Shown here: positions 17,748 through 25,308 of the stretch, piece by piece
Numbering within the stretch: position 1 is the stretch's first letter
Layout: each line of letters opens with the position of its first letter
Assembly (NCBI GenBank): GCA_023392075.1
Contig: JAEVZU010000151.1
Span: forward strand, 48,899-112,898
Origin: Bacillota bacterium
Lineage (GTDB): Bacteria; Bacillota; Clostridia; Acetivibrionales; DSM-1351
DNA length: 64,000 nt
Direction of reading: 5' to 3'
Notes under the pieces: generated by a model
Seen by the model: only the letters and a program-made list of their open reading frames with translations
What the model was told of the DNA's origin: nothing
The model's database searches: none
Position numbers and translations under genes: made by a program

Positions 17748-17842
17748 AAATATGCCCATGCCCAACATTTCACAAGATATGATGATAGAAATGGCAGTGG
17801 CAAGGTACCTCCTTTACTGATTTTTAAGATTTCTTTCAAACC
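17748..17842 (-). repeat. Leader repeat copy C (before small ArsA-locus gene)
   Basis: Minus strand: TTTGAAAGAAAT near 17829-17842, GGAGG (17808-17812), hairpin TGCC/GGCA pairs at 17753-17756/17799-17802 and 17760-17763/17793-17796 separated by two mismatches, then ATG 17747. A diverged copy: the inner ATG is CTG. Skipping the hairpin leaves 10 bases between GGAGG and ATG. Confidence 0.75.
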
Positions 17843-17846
17843 CGTA

Positions 17847-19013
17847 TCACTCAAAAAATATGCTCAGTGTACCTTCATTCAGCTTGGCCGACGCCATCTG
17901 ATACTTTCTTACGGTATTTGGAATTGGAATGTTTCTCTTAAAGTTTCCAATTTTGACTATGATATCAGTGCCTGATTCAAACAGATCAAATGCACCCTTC
18001 TCTGCCAAAGGCACAAAAACGTCCAGCCGGTAACCTTTTTCAGTCTTATTGAAAGTTTCATTTACAGTAGTTTTCAATACCTTGAAAAGATTACTGTCCT
18101 TAAGTGAATCGGCGGCCATTCTTTCCAGAGCTTTAACTCCGTTAATATCCGCTTCGTACCATTTGATTTTATATATGGGTATGCTGGCAAATACAGCTTC
18201 AATTTCTTCAAGATAATTGCTTTGAATCTGCTTCCATTGGTCAAAAAAGCTGTTGTTGACGTCCCCGGGAATTATTCTGTTGATATAAAGTCCATCTACA
18301 TTAAAATTGTATAGGTTCAAATACATATAGTTTCTTTTTGTTTCCTCTACAACCATTTTCTCCGGAATTGTAACAAGTCTGATACTGCATATATTCCTGT
18401 CCTTTAGCAGCGTTTGAAGTGTTCCCAGCTTGACATACAGCTTTTCGATGTCATTCATTGCCTTATCATCGGGCATTTCAATCTTGAACGCTGCTCTGGA
18501 TATAGGTCTTAGAACTTTTAACGCCACCCTTCCGATAGGGAACAGCTTCTCCATATACCATGAAAGCAGTTCCGGAAACTTCAGCAAGGACAGGGTTTCG
18601 CCTGTTGGCGCACAATCCACAATTATCAGGTCATATATACCTGAATCATACAATTCTTTTATTTTCAGCAATGAAAAAAGTTCCTCTATTCCCGGGAAAA
18701 CAACTATATCATCAAAGACCTCGCTATCGGCCTGGTTTTCAAAAGACAGCATGCTCTTAAAGGATTTTGATATTGTTCCGTAGTATCTTTCCATTTCATA
18801 ATTGGAATCAATTTCAAGACCGTCCAGATTTCCAAGGATTTTTTCTGGTTCCTCCTTCAGTTCCTTCATAAACAGATCACTCAGATTGTGAGCCATATCA
18901 GTACTCACTATCAGGGTCTTTTTTCCCTCTCCGGCCGCTTTTACAGCATGTGCGGCAGCAGTACTGGTTTTGCCTACACCGCCCTTTCCGGTAAAAATAA
19001 TTATTCTTCCCAT
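17847..19013 (-). CDS. ArsA/GET3-family ATPase with HSP20-like tail (2)
   Basis: About 388 residues from ATG 19013 (MGRIIIFTGKGGVGKTST), supported by GGAGG eight bases upstream; the frame open to 19088 is not. Same architecture as the first paralog: deviant P-loop, STDMAHNLSDLF, IVDCAPTGETLSLLKFP, and a C-terminal HSP20-like beta domain (GYRLDVFVPLAEKGAFDLF). The two differ throughout, so the duplication is old. The stop lies a few bases from leader repeat C, so the three genes form one transcription unit with the leader inside it. Confidence 0.85.
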   Translation of the reverse strand: MGRIIIFTGKGGVGKTSTAAAHAVKAAGEGKKTLIVSTDMAHNLSDLFMKELKEEPEKILGNLDGLEIDSNYEMERYYGTISKSFKSMLSFENQADSEVFDDIVVFPGIEELFSLLKIKELYDSGIYDLIIVDCAPTGETLSLLKFPELLSWYMEKLFPIGRVALKVLRPISRAAFKIEMPDDKAMNDIEKLYVKLGTLQTLLKDRNICSIRLVTIPEKMVVEETKRNYMYLNLYNFNVDGLYINRIIPGDVNNSFFDQWKQIQSNYLEEIEAVFASIPIYKIKWYEADINGVKALERMAADSLKDSNLFKVLKTTVNETFNKTEKGYRLDVFVPLAEKGAFDLFESGTDIIVKIGNFKRNIPIPNTVRKYQMASAKLNEGTLSIFFE

Positions 19014-19111
19014 AATTGCCTCCATTTCAAATTCAACATGTGCTAAATCCGGCATATCTGATAACTTCATTTCCAGAATAGTTCTCATCCGGAAGTATTT
19101 ATGTAAAAAAA

Positions 19112-19612
19112 TTACTCTATATTAATCCTCTTAACTCTTTTAATTTTACTCTTATCTTCATTCTGCTCCGATTTTCCTTTTTTCAGAATATTGATTACCT
19201 TGCCAATAATATTGATTCCGGCTTCCCTCTCTTCATTTGTCAGGGCTTTATAAATCTCACCGAAATAATAGGCAAACAGCTTTTTTTCTTCGTCAATAAA
19301 AGCCTGGGCTGCCGGTGTCAATACGATATTTACCACCCTGCGGTCTTCATTGCCTCTGATTCTTTCAACCATCTTCTTTTTTTCAAGCCTGCCTACTACT
19401 CCGGTTGCCGTATTCAGGGGTGCACAAATATACTCCGACAGTTCCGTCATATTGCCCGTCTTCTTTTTATACAGATAAAGCAGAACCAATATCTCGTTCT
19501 TGGAATAATCTAAAAAAACCGTACTCCATTGATCCGGGAAAAACAGGAATTTAAATTCGTCTATATAATCGAATATTATTGTCTCAATATCAAAACTTTC
19601 GTTATTGATTAT
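19112..19612 (-). CDS. MarR-family transcriptional regulator, apparent non-AUG start
   Basis: Winged-helix MarR protein: helix-turn-helix TELSEYICAPLNTATGVVGRLEKKK, wing EDRRVVNIVLT, C-terminal dimer helices and a Lys-rich tail. The first standard start is TTG at 19489, which would cut off the N-terminal dimer helix. The same frame continues upstream with typical MarR sequence (FDYIDEFKFLFFPDQW, LDYSKNEIL) up to an AAGGGGTG site, where only ATA/ATC codons (19612-19607) are at start distance. A good promoter (TTGACA-17-TAGAAT, 19655-19683) lies just upstream, so the mRNA covers this part. Likely regulates the ArsA-type genes downstream; the palindrome TTCGCTCGAA at 19634-19643 may be its operator. 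Confidence 0.7.
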   Translation of the reverse strand: MINNESFDIETIIFDYIDEFKFLFFPDQWSTVFLDYSKNEILVLLYLYKKKTGNMTELSEYICAPLNTATGVVGRLEKKKMVERIRGNEDRRVVNIVLTPAAQAFIDEEKKLFAYYFGEIYKALTNEEREAGINIIGKVINILKKGKSEQNEDKSKIKRVKRINIE

Positions 19613-19654
19613 TACACACCCCTTAAAATAGTTCTTCGCTCGAAGTATATTTTT

Positions 19655-19683
19655 ATTCTACATCTGAAGTATTGATTTGTCAA
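19655..19683 (-). promoter_or_regulatory. Promoter of the marR gene
   Basis: Minus-strand TTGACA (19678-19683), 17-base spacer, TAGAAT (19655-19660). The perfect palindrome TTCGCTCGAA (19634-19643) follows just after the likely start point and could be an autoregulatory operator. Confidence 0.75.
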
Positions 19684-19701
19684 ATGCTAAAAAACTTTTT
19701 A

Positions 19702-20178
19702 TTAACCGATTTTATCCTTTATATGTTTATTTACAACCTGTACAATGAAGACCCCCGCAACAGCAGGAATTATTTGCCCTATACATATACTTAACGCCAG
19801 CACGGAATAAGGAATATTTAAAAGTTTCGAAAGCCATATGGGTACCAATAAGCCCGGTCCGAAAACCAAAGGTATTGTAATCAGCCATATATTCCAATTA
19901 AATTTGCGTACCATATAAACCGCTCCCGAAGTTATTATTCCTGCCAGTACTCCTCCTATCATATCCAGTGGTCCAAGTCCGCCCATTATGGTATTGCTGA
20001 GGAAGTTTGCCAATCCCAGAGGTATTATGAGAAATGGATATACATAACTTAATGAATATAGAGAAGTGGCGATTCTTATCTGATACTGCCCAAAGGCAAA
20101 GCCCTGTGATATAAACATTATTACAACATACAATGCAATAATAATTGCAGAAATAGTTAATTTTTTTACGGTTTTCAT
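19702..20178 (-). CDS. queT: QueT-family transporter
   Basis: 158 residues, five to six hydrophobic segments. The block GQYQIRIATSLYSLSYVYPFL is diagnostic of QueT, the predicted substrate-binding component of an ECF-type importer for queuosine precursors. Preceded by GGGGGATCG. It is the last gene of the dehydratase-like operon (34 bases after the activase), which is an unusual partner, and there is no preQ1 riboswitch directly before it. It may have been renamed within the family, so the exact substrate is uncertain. Confidence 0.8.
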   Translation of the reverse strand: MKTVKKLTISAIIIALYVVIMFISQGFAFGQYQIRIATSLYSLSYVYPFLIIPLGLANFLSNTIMGGLGPLDMIGGVLAGIITSGAVYMVRKFNWNIWLITIPLVFGPGLLVPIWLSKLLNIPYSVLALSICIGQIIPAVAGVFIVQVVNKHIKDKIG

Positions 20179-20212
20179 AGCGATCCCCCAATAATTGTCT
20201 TTTATAAATTTT

Positions 20213-20986
20213 TTATTGATGTTTTGTTTGCATTAATTCCGCATAGCTGCAGCAGCCTATGGCACCATTGAACTGAGGTTCAACCAAATGAACAATCTCA
20301 TCAAAATCCGATTCAAGGTATTTTGAGATTGCTTTGTTTCTTGCAACTCCCCCGGATAAGACCAGTTTCTCCCCTTTAAATCTTGTCAGCAAAGGGCTGA
20401 GCTTTTTATACAACGAATAATTCACACCTGCACAAAGCTTCTCAATTCTCATGCCTTCGGCTATTTTTCCTATCAGTTCCGATTCAGAAAATACAGAGCA
20501 GGTGGAGTTAAGCTGTGCAGGAGCTTCAAAATGCCGTGACATTTCCTCAAGTGGTATTTCGAGTACTGCAGCCATATTTTCAAGATATCTCCCGCATGAA
20601 GCCGCACATTTCTCATTTAGCTCTAAATCCGTAATAAGGCCCTTTTCAACCCTTACCACCTTGACATCCTGCCCTCCGATATCCAGTAAAATAAAGTTCT
20701 TGAGCTCTGTTTGATGCATTGCCCCATAAGCATGCGCCTTTATTTCGGTTATTGGCTTGAATGTGCACAAGTCTGTATTGTTCCTGCCATACCCGGTGGA
20801 TACTGCTTTATCCGGCTTGCCGAGACCCATCCGTTCCATATCCACCTGCAGCCTTCCATCCTTATATATACAAAAGGTTTTATAAAAAGCCATGGTGCTG
20901 ATTTTTTTCTTTTCAACCAAAATCCAGTTATCCATATAAACAATTTTTACTTCCCGGCTGCCCATATCAATACCTAATACTTTCAC
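20213..20986 (-). CDS. Acyl-CoA dehydratase activase-type ATPase (BadF/HgdC family)
   Basis: 257 residues starting at GTG 20986, which overlaps the upstream stop (GTGA). ASKHA-fold ATPase: MKVLGIDMGSREVKIVYMD, LLDIGGQDVKVVRV and LSGGVARNKAISKYL are its nucleotide-binding motifs. ELNEKCAASCGRYLE contributes one of the cysteines of the [4Fe-4S] cluster bridging the homodimer. Such activases drive electrons at very low potential into 2-hydroxyacyl-CoA dehydratases, benzoyl-CoA reductases or double-cubane proteins. The partner is encoded immediately upstream. Confidence 0.9.
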   Translation of the reverse strand: MKVLGIDMGSREVKIVYMDNWILVEKKKISTMAFYKTFCIYKDGRLQVDMERMGLGKPDKAVSTGYGRNNTDLCTFKPITEIKAHAYGAMHQTELKNFILLDIGGQDVKVVRVEKGLITDLELNEKCAASCGRYLENMAAVLEIPLEEMSRHFEAPAQLNSTCSVFSESELIGKIAEGMRIEKLCAGVNYSLYKKLSPLLTRFKGEKLVLSGGVARNKAISKYLESDFDEIVHLVEPQFNGAIGCCSYAELMQTKHQ

Positions 20987-21984
20987 GCAAATCCCCCCTT
21001 TAGATCCGATAACATATCCAAAAATGCCTCCAGCCTGAGTTTTGTTCTGGAATCAAGCTGATTGGACTTGTCCCCTTCAATTGTCAGAACAGGTATTTCA
21101 AGCTCCCGTTTGATTACCATATCCTCAATAGCCCTGTGACAAAATGCCTGGGTATAGTGTATTATCCCGTCAAGCTTCCTGAGCTTTATTTGTTTTTTTA
21201 CCTCCCGGAGCCTGAAATCCAGATCATAAGGATATGTGTAGTCATAATACTGCCCGTAGATACTTTCTGCTTCCATTGACCTTGGAAATGCAAATTCGCG
21301 CTGAACCTCATTGTACACTATTCTGGCATCATGGTTTTCTACATATCCGTACAAATCACCGGTCATTGGAGGTACCCCCATATACCCCAGCCGGAGGGAT
21401 TGGGTATATGGGGGTCTTTTACCTATTTCAGATATTTTTTTCTTCAGCGCTTCAAGGCATTGTACTGCATTTCCATTGAAATCGCTCAGCGAAACCTGGT
21501 ATAAATGATTTTCGAAACCTGTGGACTTGTTATCTATATAGGTAAACTCATCCAGCTTACGGGCATACTGCCGAAGTTCCGATAAATCTTTCCTCACCGC
21601 TTCTGTCTGCGGAAGTGATACTCCGAACCTTTCCATAAATTTATTTACTTCGGCAGTGACATTTTCCGGCGTGTGTTTGGAGGGGTAGGAAAAATCATAT
21701 GTTTTAATGCCTCTCCTCCTTAAAACCTCCATTAATGCTCTGGTATTGGAGCAGTCCCCCTCCAGCACCCCGACAAGCTCATCTATCCCACAGCGCAGGC
21801 AGGCTCCATAAATTCCTTTTATCCACGCACAGGAGCTTTTTGGGAAACCGTCCCTTTCAGCTCTCTCGATGTCCTGCGCGCAGGCATCTGATGATATGAA
21901 AACATTGTTGAGATCGATAACCCTGTATCCTGCTGCAAGCAGAACCTCAACAGGTACGGTGGTCGTTATTCCCATATTTTTCAT
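20983..21984 (-). CDS. 2-hydroxyacyl-CoA dehydratase D-type / double-cubane-like protein
   Basis: About 333 residues from ATG 21984 (GGGGGATC site in front); the frame open to 22230 is leader RNA, not protein. It belongs to the HgdB/FldB family, with cysteines spaced through SSDACAQDI, SSCAWIKGIYGACLRCG, EGDCSN and TQAFCHRAIED. Only one such subunit is present instead of the usual alpha/beta pair, with its own activase and no CoA-transferase or CoA-ligase nearby. This resembles the double-cubane cluster proteins (single subunit plus ATP-driven reductase) more than a 2-hydroxyacyl-CoA dehydratase. Reaction unknown. Confidence 0.75.
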   Translation of the reverse strand: MKNMGITTTVPVEVLLAAGYRVIDLNNVFISSDACAQDIERAERDGFPKSSCAWIKGIYGACLRCGIDELVGVLEGDCSNTRALMEVLRRRGIKTYDFSYPSKHTPENVTAEVNKFMERFGVSLPQTEAVRKDLSELRQYARKLDEFTYIDNKSTGFENHLYQVSLSDFNGNAVQCLEALKKKISEIGKRPPYTQSLRLGYMGVPPMTGDLYGYVENHDARIVYNEVQREFAFPRSMEAESIYGQYYDYTYPYDLDFRLREVKKQIKLRKLDGIIHYTQAFCHRAIEDMVIKRELEIPVLTIEGDKSNQLDSRTKLRLEAFLDMLSDLKGGFA

Positions 21985-22175
21985 TTGATCCCCCACATAA
22001 GTAAAAATATATTTCCAAAAGGATTCTATTCCCGGCAAGTGCAGTCCAGCTTCGCTGGACGCACACAATAAAAAAAAGGGCATAAGCCCCCTATAAACAA
22101 AAATAAGCCGTCCTCCGACAGCCGGTCCGTAGTTTTGTTTATAGACAGGATGGTTACGAACTGTCTTATTATGTT
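21985..22175 (-). promoter_or_regulatory. Structured 5' leader with terminator before the dehydratase-like operon
   Basis: About 190 bases from the predicted start point to the ATG. In transcript order: a 12-bp helix (22133-22144 with 22091-22102) enclosing a 6-bp hairpin; a terminator-like hairpin ending in eight T (22070-22091); a perfect 7-bp hairpin with GAA loop around 22048-22065. The terminator before the coding region suggests attenuation or an uncharacterised riboswitch. It does not match preQ1, guanidine, purine or SAM consensus as I know them. Confidence 0.6.
22070..22091 (-). terminator. Attenuator-like terminator in the dehydratase leader
   Basis: GGGC/GCCC stem extendable by wobble pairs, TTAT loop, then eight T on the minus strand, about 90 bases after the predicted start point and 86 bases before the start codon. 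Confidence 0.6.
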
Positions 22176-22181
22176 GAGTTG

Positions 22182-22211
22182 ATTGTATCACGTATAAACT
22201 CTCAAAGTCAA
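22182..22211 (-). promoter_or_regulatory. Promoter of the dehydratase-like operon
   Basis: Minus-strand TTGACT (22206-22211), 18-base spacer, TACAAT (22182-22187). Confidence 0.7.
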
Positions 22212-22250
22212 CAGAATAGTATCTTTGCATTTCATTTATATACGGAAAAC

Positions 22251-23210
22251 CTAAAACTCATATTTCACGGGCCTCAGGAACATATTGACAAGTTCCTGCT
22301 TGGGATCTTTTCCCTCATATAATATGGAATAAATGGAATTACATATGGGTAAATCTACATCGTGTTTGTCGGACAACATCTTCAGTGCCTTGGAAGTAGC
22401 AACTCCCTCGGCAAGTTTTTCAAACTTTGAGCCTTTGACAAATTCTTCGCCAAACCTTCTATTGTGACTATGCTGAGAAAAAAGGGTTGCCTCATAATCA
22501 CCCAGATGGCTTAATCCATAGGCTGTAAGTTCATTCCCACCCATTGCCTTGATAAGCCTGGATATTTCACGCGTACCTCTGGCCATCAATGCTCCCTTTA
22601 AGCTGCTGTAGTTTAGACCGTCCAACATGCCTGCCCCGATTCCAATGACATTTTTTGAGGCTGCTCCGATTTCATTTCCGATAAGATCCTGTCCGTAATA
22701 AAACCTTATTATTTCACTTCCCAGCTCATTAACTACGGATTTTGTAACATCAATATTATTAGAGCCAACCACCATGCAATTCGGAATACCCTTTACATAA
22801 TCCTGTACATGTCCGGGCCCTACCCAAATAGCCACACCGGTGTTTGCACCCATTTCCTCATACACTATTTGTGACAGCCGTTTTCCCGAACCGGCTTCTA
22901 TTCCCTTCATACATAAAATAAATATCCTGTTTTCCATTGGAAATTTGCATATCAGCTTTGCAAGAGCTCTCAATTCCTGAGCGCTTATTGCTATTATTAT
23001 GAATTTTCCGAAAGACAGTGCTTCTTCCAAGGAGGAACTGAGTATTAAATCCTCCTGCAGTTTCAAATATTCATTATGCCTTTCACTTTTAAGCATATTG
23101 AAGGCCTTGGAGCTTTCTCTTCCCCACAGCATTACATCATGACCGATTTTTTTGGAATACCAGGCCAGAAAGGTCCCCCATCTTCCGCTTCCCAAAACAG
23201 ATATTTTCAT
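22251..23210 (-). CDS. gpsA: NAD(P)H-dependent glycerol-3-phosphate dehydrogenase
   Basis: About 319 residues from ATG 23210 (MKISVLGSGRWGTFLAWYSKK, dinucleotide-binding GxGxxG); the frame open to 23309 is not supported. CMKGIEAGSGKRLSQIV, WVGPGHVQDYVKGIPNCMVV, a late EIGAASKNVIGIGAGMLDGL (catalytic Lys region) and SHLGDYEATLFS fit GpsA. The enzyme makes glycerol-3-phosphate for phospholipids. The sequence deviates from housekeeping GpsA (SHNRRFG in place of SRNRRFG; GPGHVQD in place of GPSFA), so it may be a second, divergent copy or a specialised relative. Confidence 0.8.
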   Translation of the reverse strand: MKISVLGSGRWGTFLAWYSKKIGHDVMLWGRESSKAFNMLKSERHNEYLKLQEDLILSSSLEEALSFGKFIIIAISAQELRALAKLICKFPMENRIFILCMKGIEAGSGKRLSQIVYEEMGANTGVAIWVGPGHVQDYVKGIPNCMVVGSNNIDVTKSVVNELGSEIIRFYYGQDLIGNEIGAASKNVIGIGAGMLDGLNYSSLKGALMARGTREISRLIKAMGGNELTAYGLSHLGDYEATLFSQHSHNRRFGEEFVKGSKFEKLAEGVATSKALKMLSDKHDVDLPICNSIYSILYEGKDPKQELVNMFLRPVKYEF

Positions 23211-23379
23211 AGTTAATATACTCCTGTGATTTATGTTTAATAATATTATAGCATTAATAGTATTGCAAAGTTCATTAAAAGTACACGCCTGAATTTTCAG
23301 TAAAAACACTTGTGATGAACTGTAGAAATTTCAGACGTGTACTTGAGAGCACAGTCTCTTTTAATTAATTTAAGTTTGC

Positions 23380-24792
23380 CTATATCAGAAATATTGCCAC
23401 AATAGTTGTAACCGCCAGTCCAATGACTACCGGTTTTATATTTCTTCTGGCAAGTTCAAAGGCATCAACGCCGCATATTGCTGCAACAGGAATGACAGCC
23501 CAGGGGATAAGCGTTCCTCCGCCAACCCATATGGCGGCCACCTGCCCGAGGGCAGTCAGCGTTGTGACCCCTGAACCTATTGCTGCAGAGAAAAGTTTTG
23601 CAATGGAGCCCACAAGCGAAATACCCGAGAAACCTGAACCGTCAAGACCTGTAATCGCTCCCACCACAGTGGCTGTAACAGCTCCCACCGCAGAATTGAG
23701 AGGTACTCCGTTTGCCAGTGCCACACCCAGGTCATTGACCAGACCATGGGAGCCTTTTGGCAGGAGTTCCCCAAAGATGCTGTTAAAGCCCGCATCTCCC
23801 AGGTAAAAGAAAGCTGCCACAGGTATAACAGGTCCGAACACCTTGAAGCCGAACTGCAGACCTTCTATAAATCTTGAAGTTATCTTTTCAAGACTTCTTT
23901 TTCTGTATGTAAATGAAGTGATTAATATCAGAATAAAGAGAGCAGTTCCTCCTATCAATGCGGTTGCATCTCCTCCCTGCAGCCCGGCAAGAAACATGAT
24001 TGCTATATCTGCCAGGAACAGCACCGGAACCAAAACCGCAAAGAAAACCTTCACACCCGGTGACAGTTTTTTAACATTGAATTTATCGGCAACGGCCTCT
24101 TCCTCCCTTTGCTTTTCAATAATTTGTGAACTTCCCAAGGTATTTTTCTTCATATCACGCATTAAAAACCAAAAGGCTGCCAAGGTTGTCACTACACCCA
24201 TTACAATGACCAGCGGTATGCTTGCCTGCACAACATCTCCTACCGGTATTCCAGCACCGTCGGCTGTGAGCTTCGGAGCCCCCTGAATTACATAATCTCC
24301 TGAGAGAGCAATTCCGTGGCCGAAAAGATTCATTGCCACAGCCACTCCCATAGCCGGCAGCTTAACTTTCAATGCCACAGGCAGCAGAACAGCTCCCAGC
24401 AGTGCAACTGCAGGAGAAGGCCAGAAGAACCACGATATTGCCATCATCAATAAACCGATGACCCAGTATGCAAGTTTCGGTCCTCTTATAAGTCTGGCAA
24501 ACGGCGAAACCATGGTTTCATTTATCCCCGAACTCAAAAGCTCTCTGCTCATTGCAGTGATAACGGAAATTATCAAAATAGTGCCTATAAGCTCTTTAAT
24601 GGCATATATAAGGCTGTTGAAAATACCCATTACCGACTGGTAGACCGAAGCCGTGGCAGCCAGACCCAGACAGAATATTCCTATAATACAAATAAGACTT
24701 GTATCTCTTCTGAATAACATAACAACTATGATCGCAACAATAAAAAACAGGTAAACCCAATGTAGTGCATTTAATTCAATTCCCATATTCAT
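23380..24792 (-). CDS. Polytopic carrier protein (ion-transporter superfamily-like)
   Basis: About 470 residues with twelve or more hydrophobic segments. Starts at one of the close ATG codons 24792/24786 (GAAGGG in front). Pseudo-symmetric halves are joined by a charged cytosolic loop near residue 230. Conserved-looking glycine-rich motifs include WPSPAVALLGAVLLP in the first half and GLDGSGFSGISLVGS in the second. This resembles IT-superfamily carriers (DcuC/CitM/gluconate type), but no substrate residue can be named. It stands alone downstream of a methyltransferase, and its stop lies 170 bases from gpsA. Confidence 0.6.
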   Translation of the reverse strand: MNMGIELNALHWVYLFFIVAIIVVMLFRRDTSLICIIGIFCLGLAATASVYQSVMGIFNSLIYAIKELIGTILIISVITAMSRELLSSGINETMVSPFARLIRGPKLAYWVIGLLMMAISWFFWPSPAVALLGAVLLPVALKVKLPAMGVAVAMNLFGHGIALSGDYVIQGAPKLTADGAGIPVGDVVQASIPLVIVMGVVTTLAAFWFLMRDMKKNTLGSSQIIEKQREEEAVADKFNVKKLSPGVKVFFAVLVPVLFLADIAIMFLAGLQGGDATALIGGTALFILILITSFTYRKRSLEKITSRFIEGLQFGFKVFGPVIPVAAFFYLGDAGFNSIFGELLPKGSHGLVNDLGVALANGVPLNSAVGAVTATVVGAITGLDGSGFSGISLVGSIAKLFSAAIGSGVTTLTALGQVAAIWVGGGTLIPWAVIPVAAICGVDAFELARRNIKPVVIGLAVTTIVAIFLI

Positions 24793-24942
24793 CATCCCTT
24801 CTATTTGAAATATTCTTGATACAGGATATTCCAGCAATTCAGGAAAGGTTCAAAAGGGAATTTGTTATCAATTTTAAAAATATTTAAAAATATTTTCTGT
24901 TTTATGTTTACGATTTATTTAAAGAGGTATATATTAAATACA

Positions 24943-25125
24943 ATCATTGATGGTTGATAAAATAAAAGTAATTACCGGAAGGAGATGGGTCCGCCAGAAA
25001 TTTAAAATGGTGTTCGGATCAAAGGTAGTAGAAAGTATGAGGTTAATTGGAAAAAAGCATGAGTAAAAAATGTTTCGCGAAACCGTTATAACGGTCGGAT
25101 TAATTAGTTGCATATCCGGCCGTTA
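24943..25125 (+). ncRNA. Candidate independent small RNA
   Basis: Plus strand: TTTACG (24907-24912), 17-base spacer, TATATT (24930-24935), then about 185 bases closed by a strong hairpin (25089-25100 with 25114-25125). Within it an AATTACC/GGTTAATT helix (24970-24976 with 25041-25048) encloses a stem 24988-24993/25015-25020 extended by CCA/TGG. No coding frame of use is present and the neighbouring genes are on the other strand. It could equally be decay of a regulatory region. Confidence 0.35.
25063..25083 (-). terminator. Terminator downstream of the LCM-type methyltransferase
   Basis: GTTTCGCGAAAC hairpin (25072-25083) followed on the minus strand by ATTTTTTA. The larger inverted repeat at 25089-25125 immediately precedes it. 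Confidence 0.6.
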
Positions 25126-25179
25126 TTACTGTTTACAGGCATTATACCCTCTATTGACAATGTATAACACGCCTCACGC

Positions 25180-25275
25180 CGGCTATTTTGCCACTTTTCT
25201 TTGTCGTCGTCCCTGCCTTGCCTCAGCAAGGCTGCGTCCATCCTCCTCGAAAATTGCCAAAATATTTCAGCGCGT
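25180..25275. repeat. Imperfect long inverted repeat
   Basis: TATTTTG (about 25186) pairs with CAAAATA (about 25258), TTTTC with GAAAA further in, and a central 6-bp hairpin CCTTGC/GCAAGG closes it. It is more GC-rich than its surroundings and sits right after the methyltransferase gene. It looks like a dispersed palindromic element, but no second copy is in this window. Confidence 0.4.
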
Positions 25276-25308
25276 AGTCTGTGATATGCATACCATATAC
25301 TTGCAAGC

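Noticed and set aside
16235..19013. Arsenic resistance operon
   Set aside because: Only ArsA-type ATPases are present; no arsB, arsC, arsD or ArsR-type regulator. The ATPases are better treated as GET3-like.
21985..22175. preQ1 riboswitch for the queT operon
   Set aside because: The compact preQ1-I and preQ1-II hairpin patterns are not present; the leader is larger and organised differently.
21985..22230. 82-residue N-terminal extension of the dehydratase-like protein
   Set aside because: It spans the promoter, terminator and hairpins of the leader; the ATG at 21984 has its own ribosome site.
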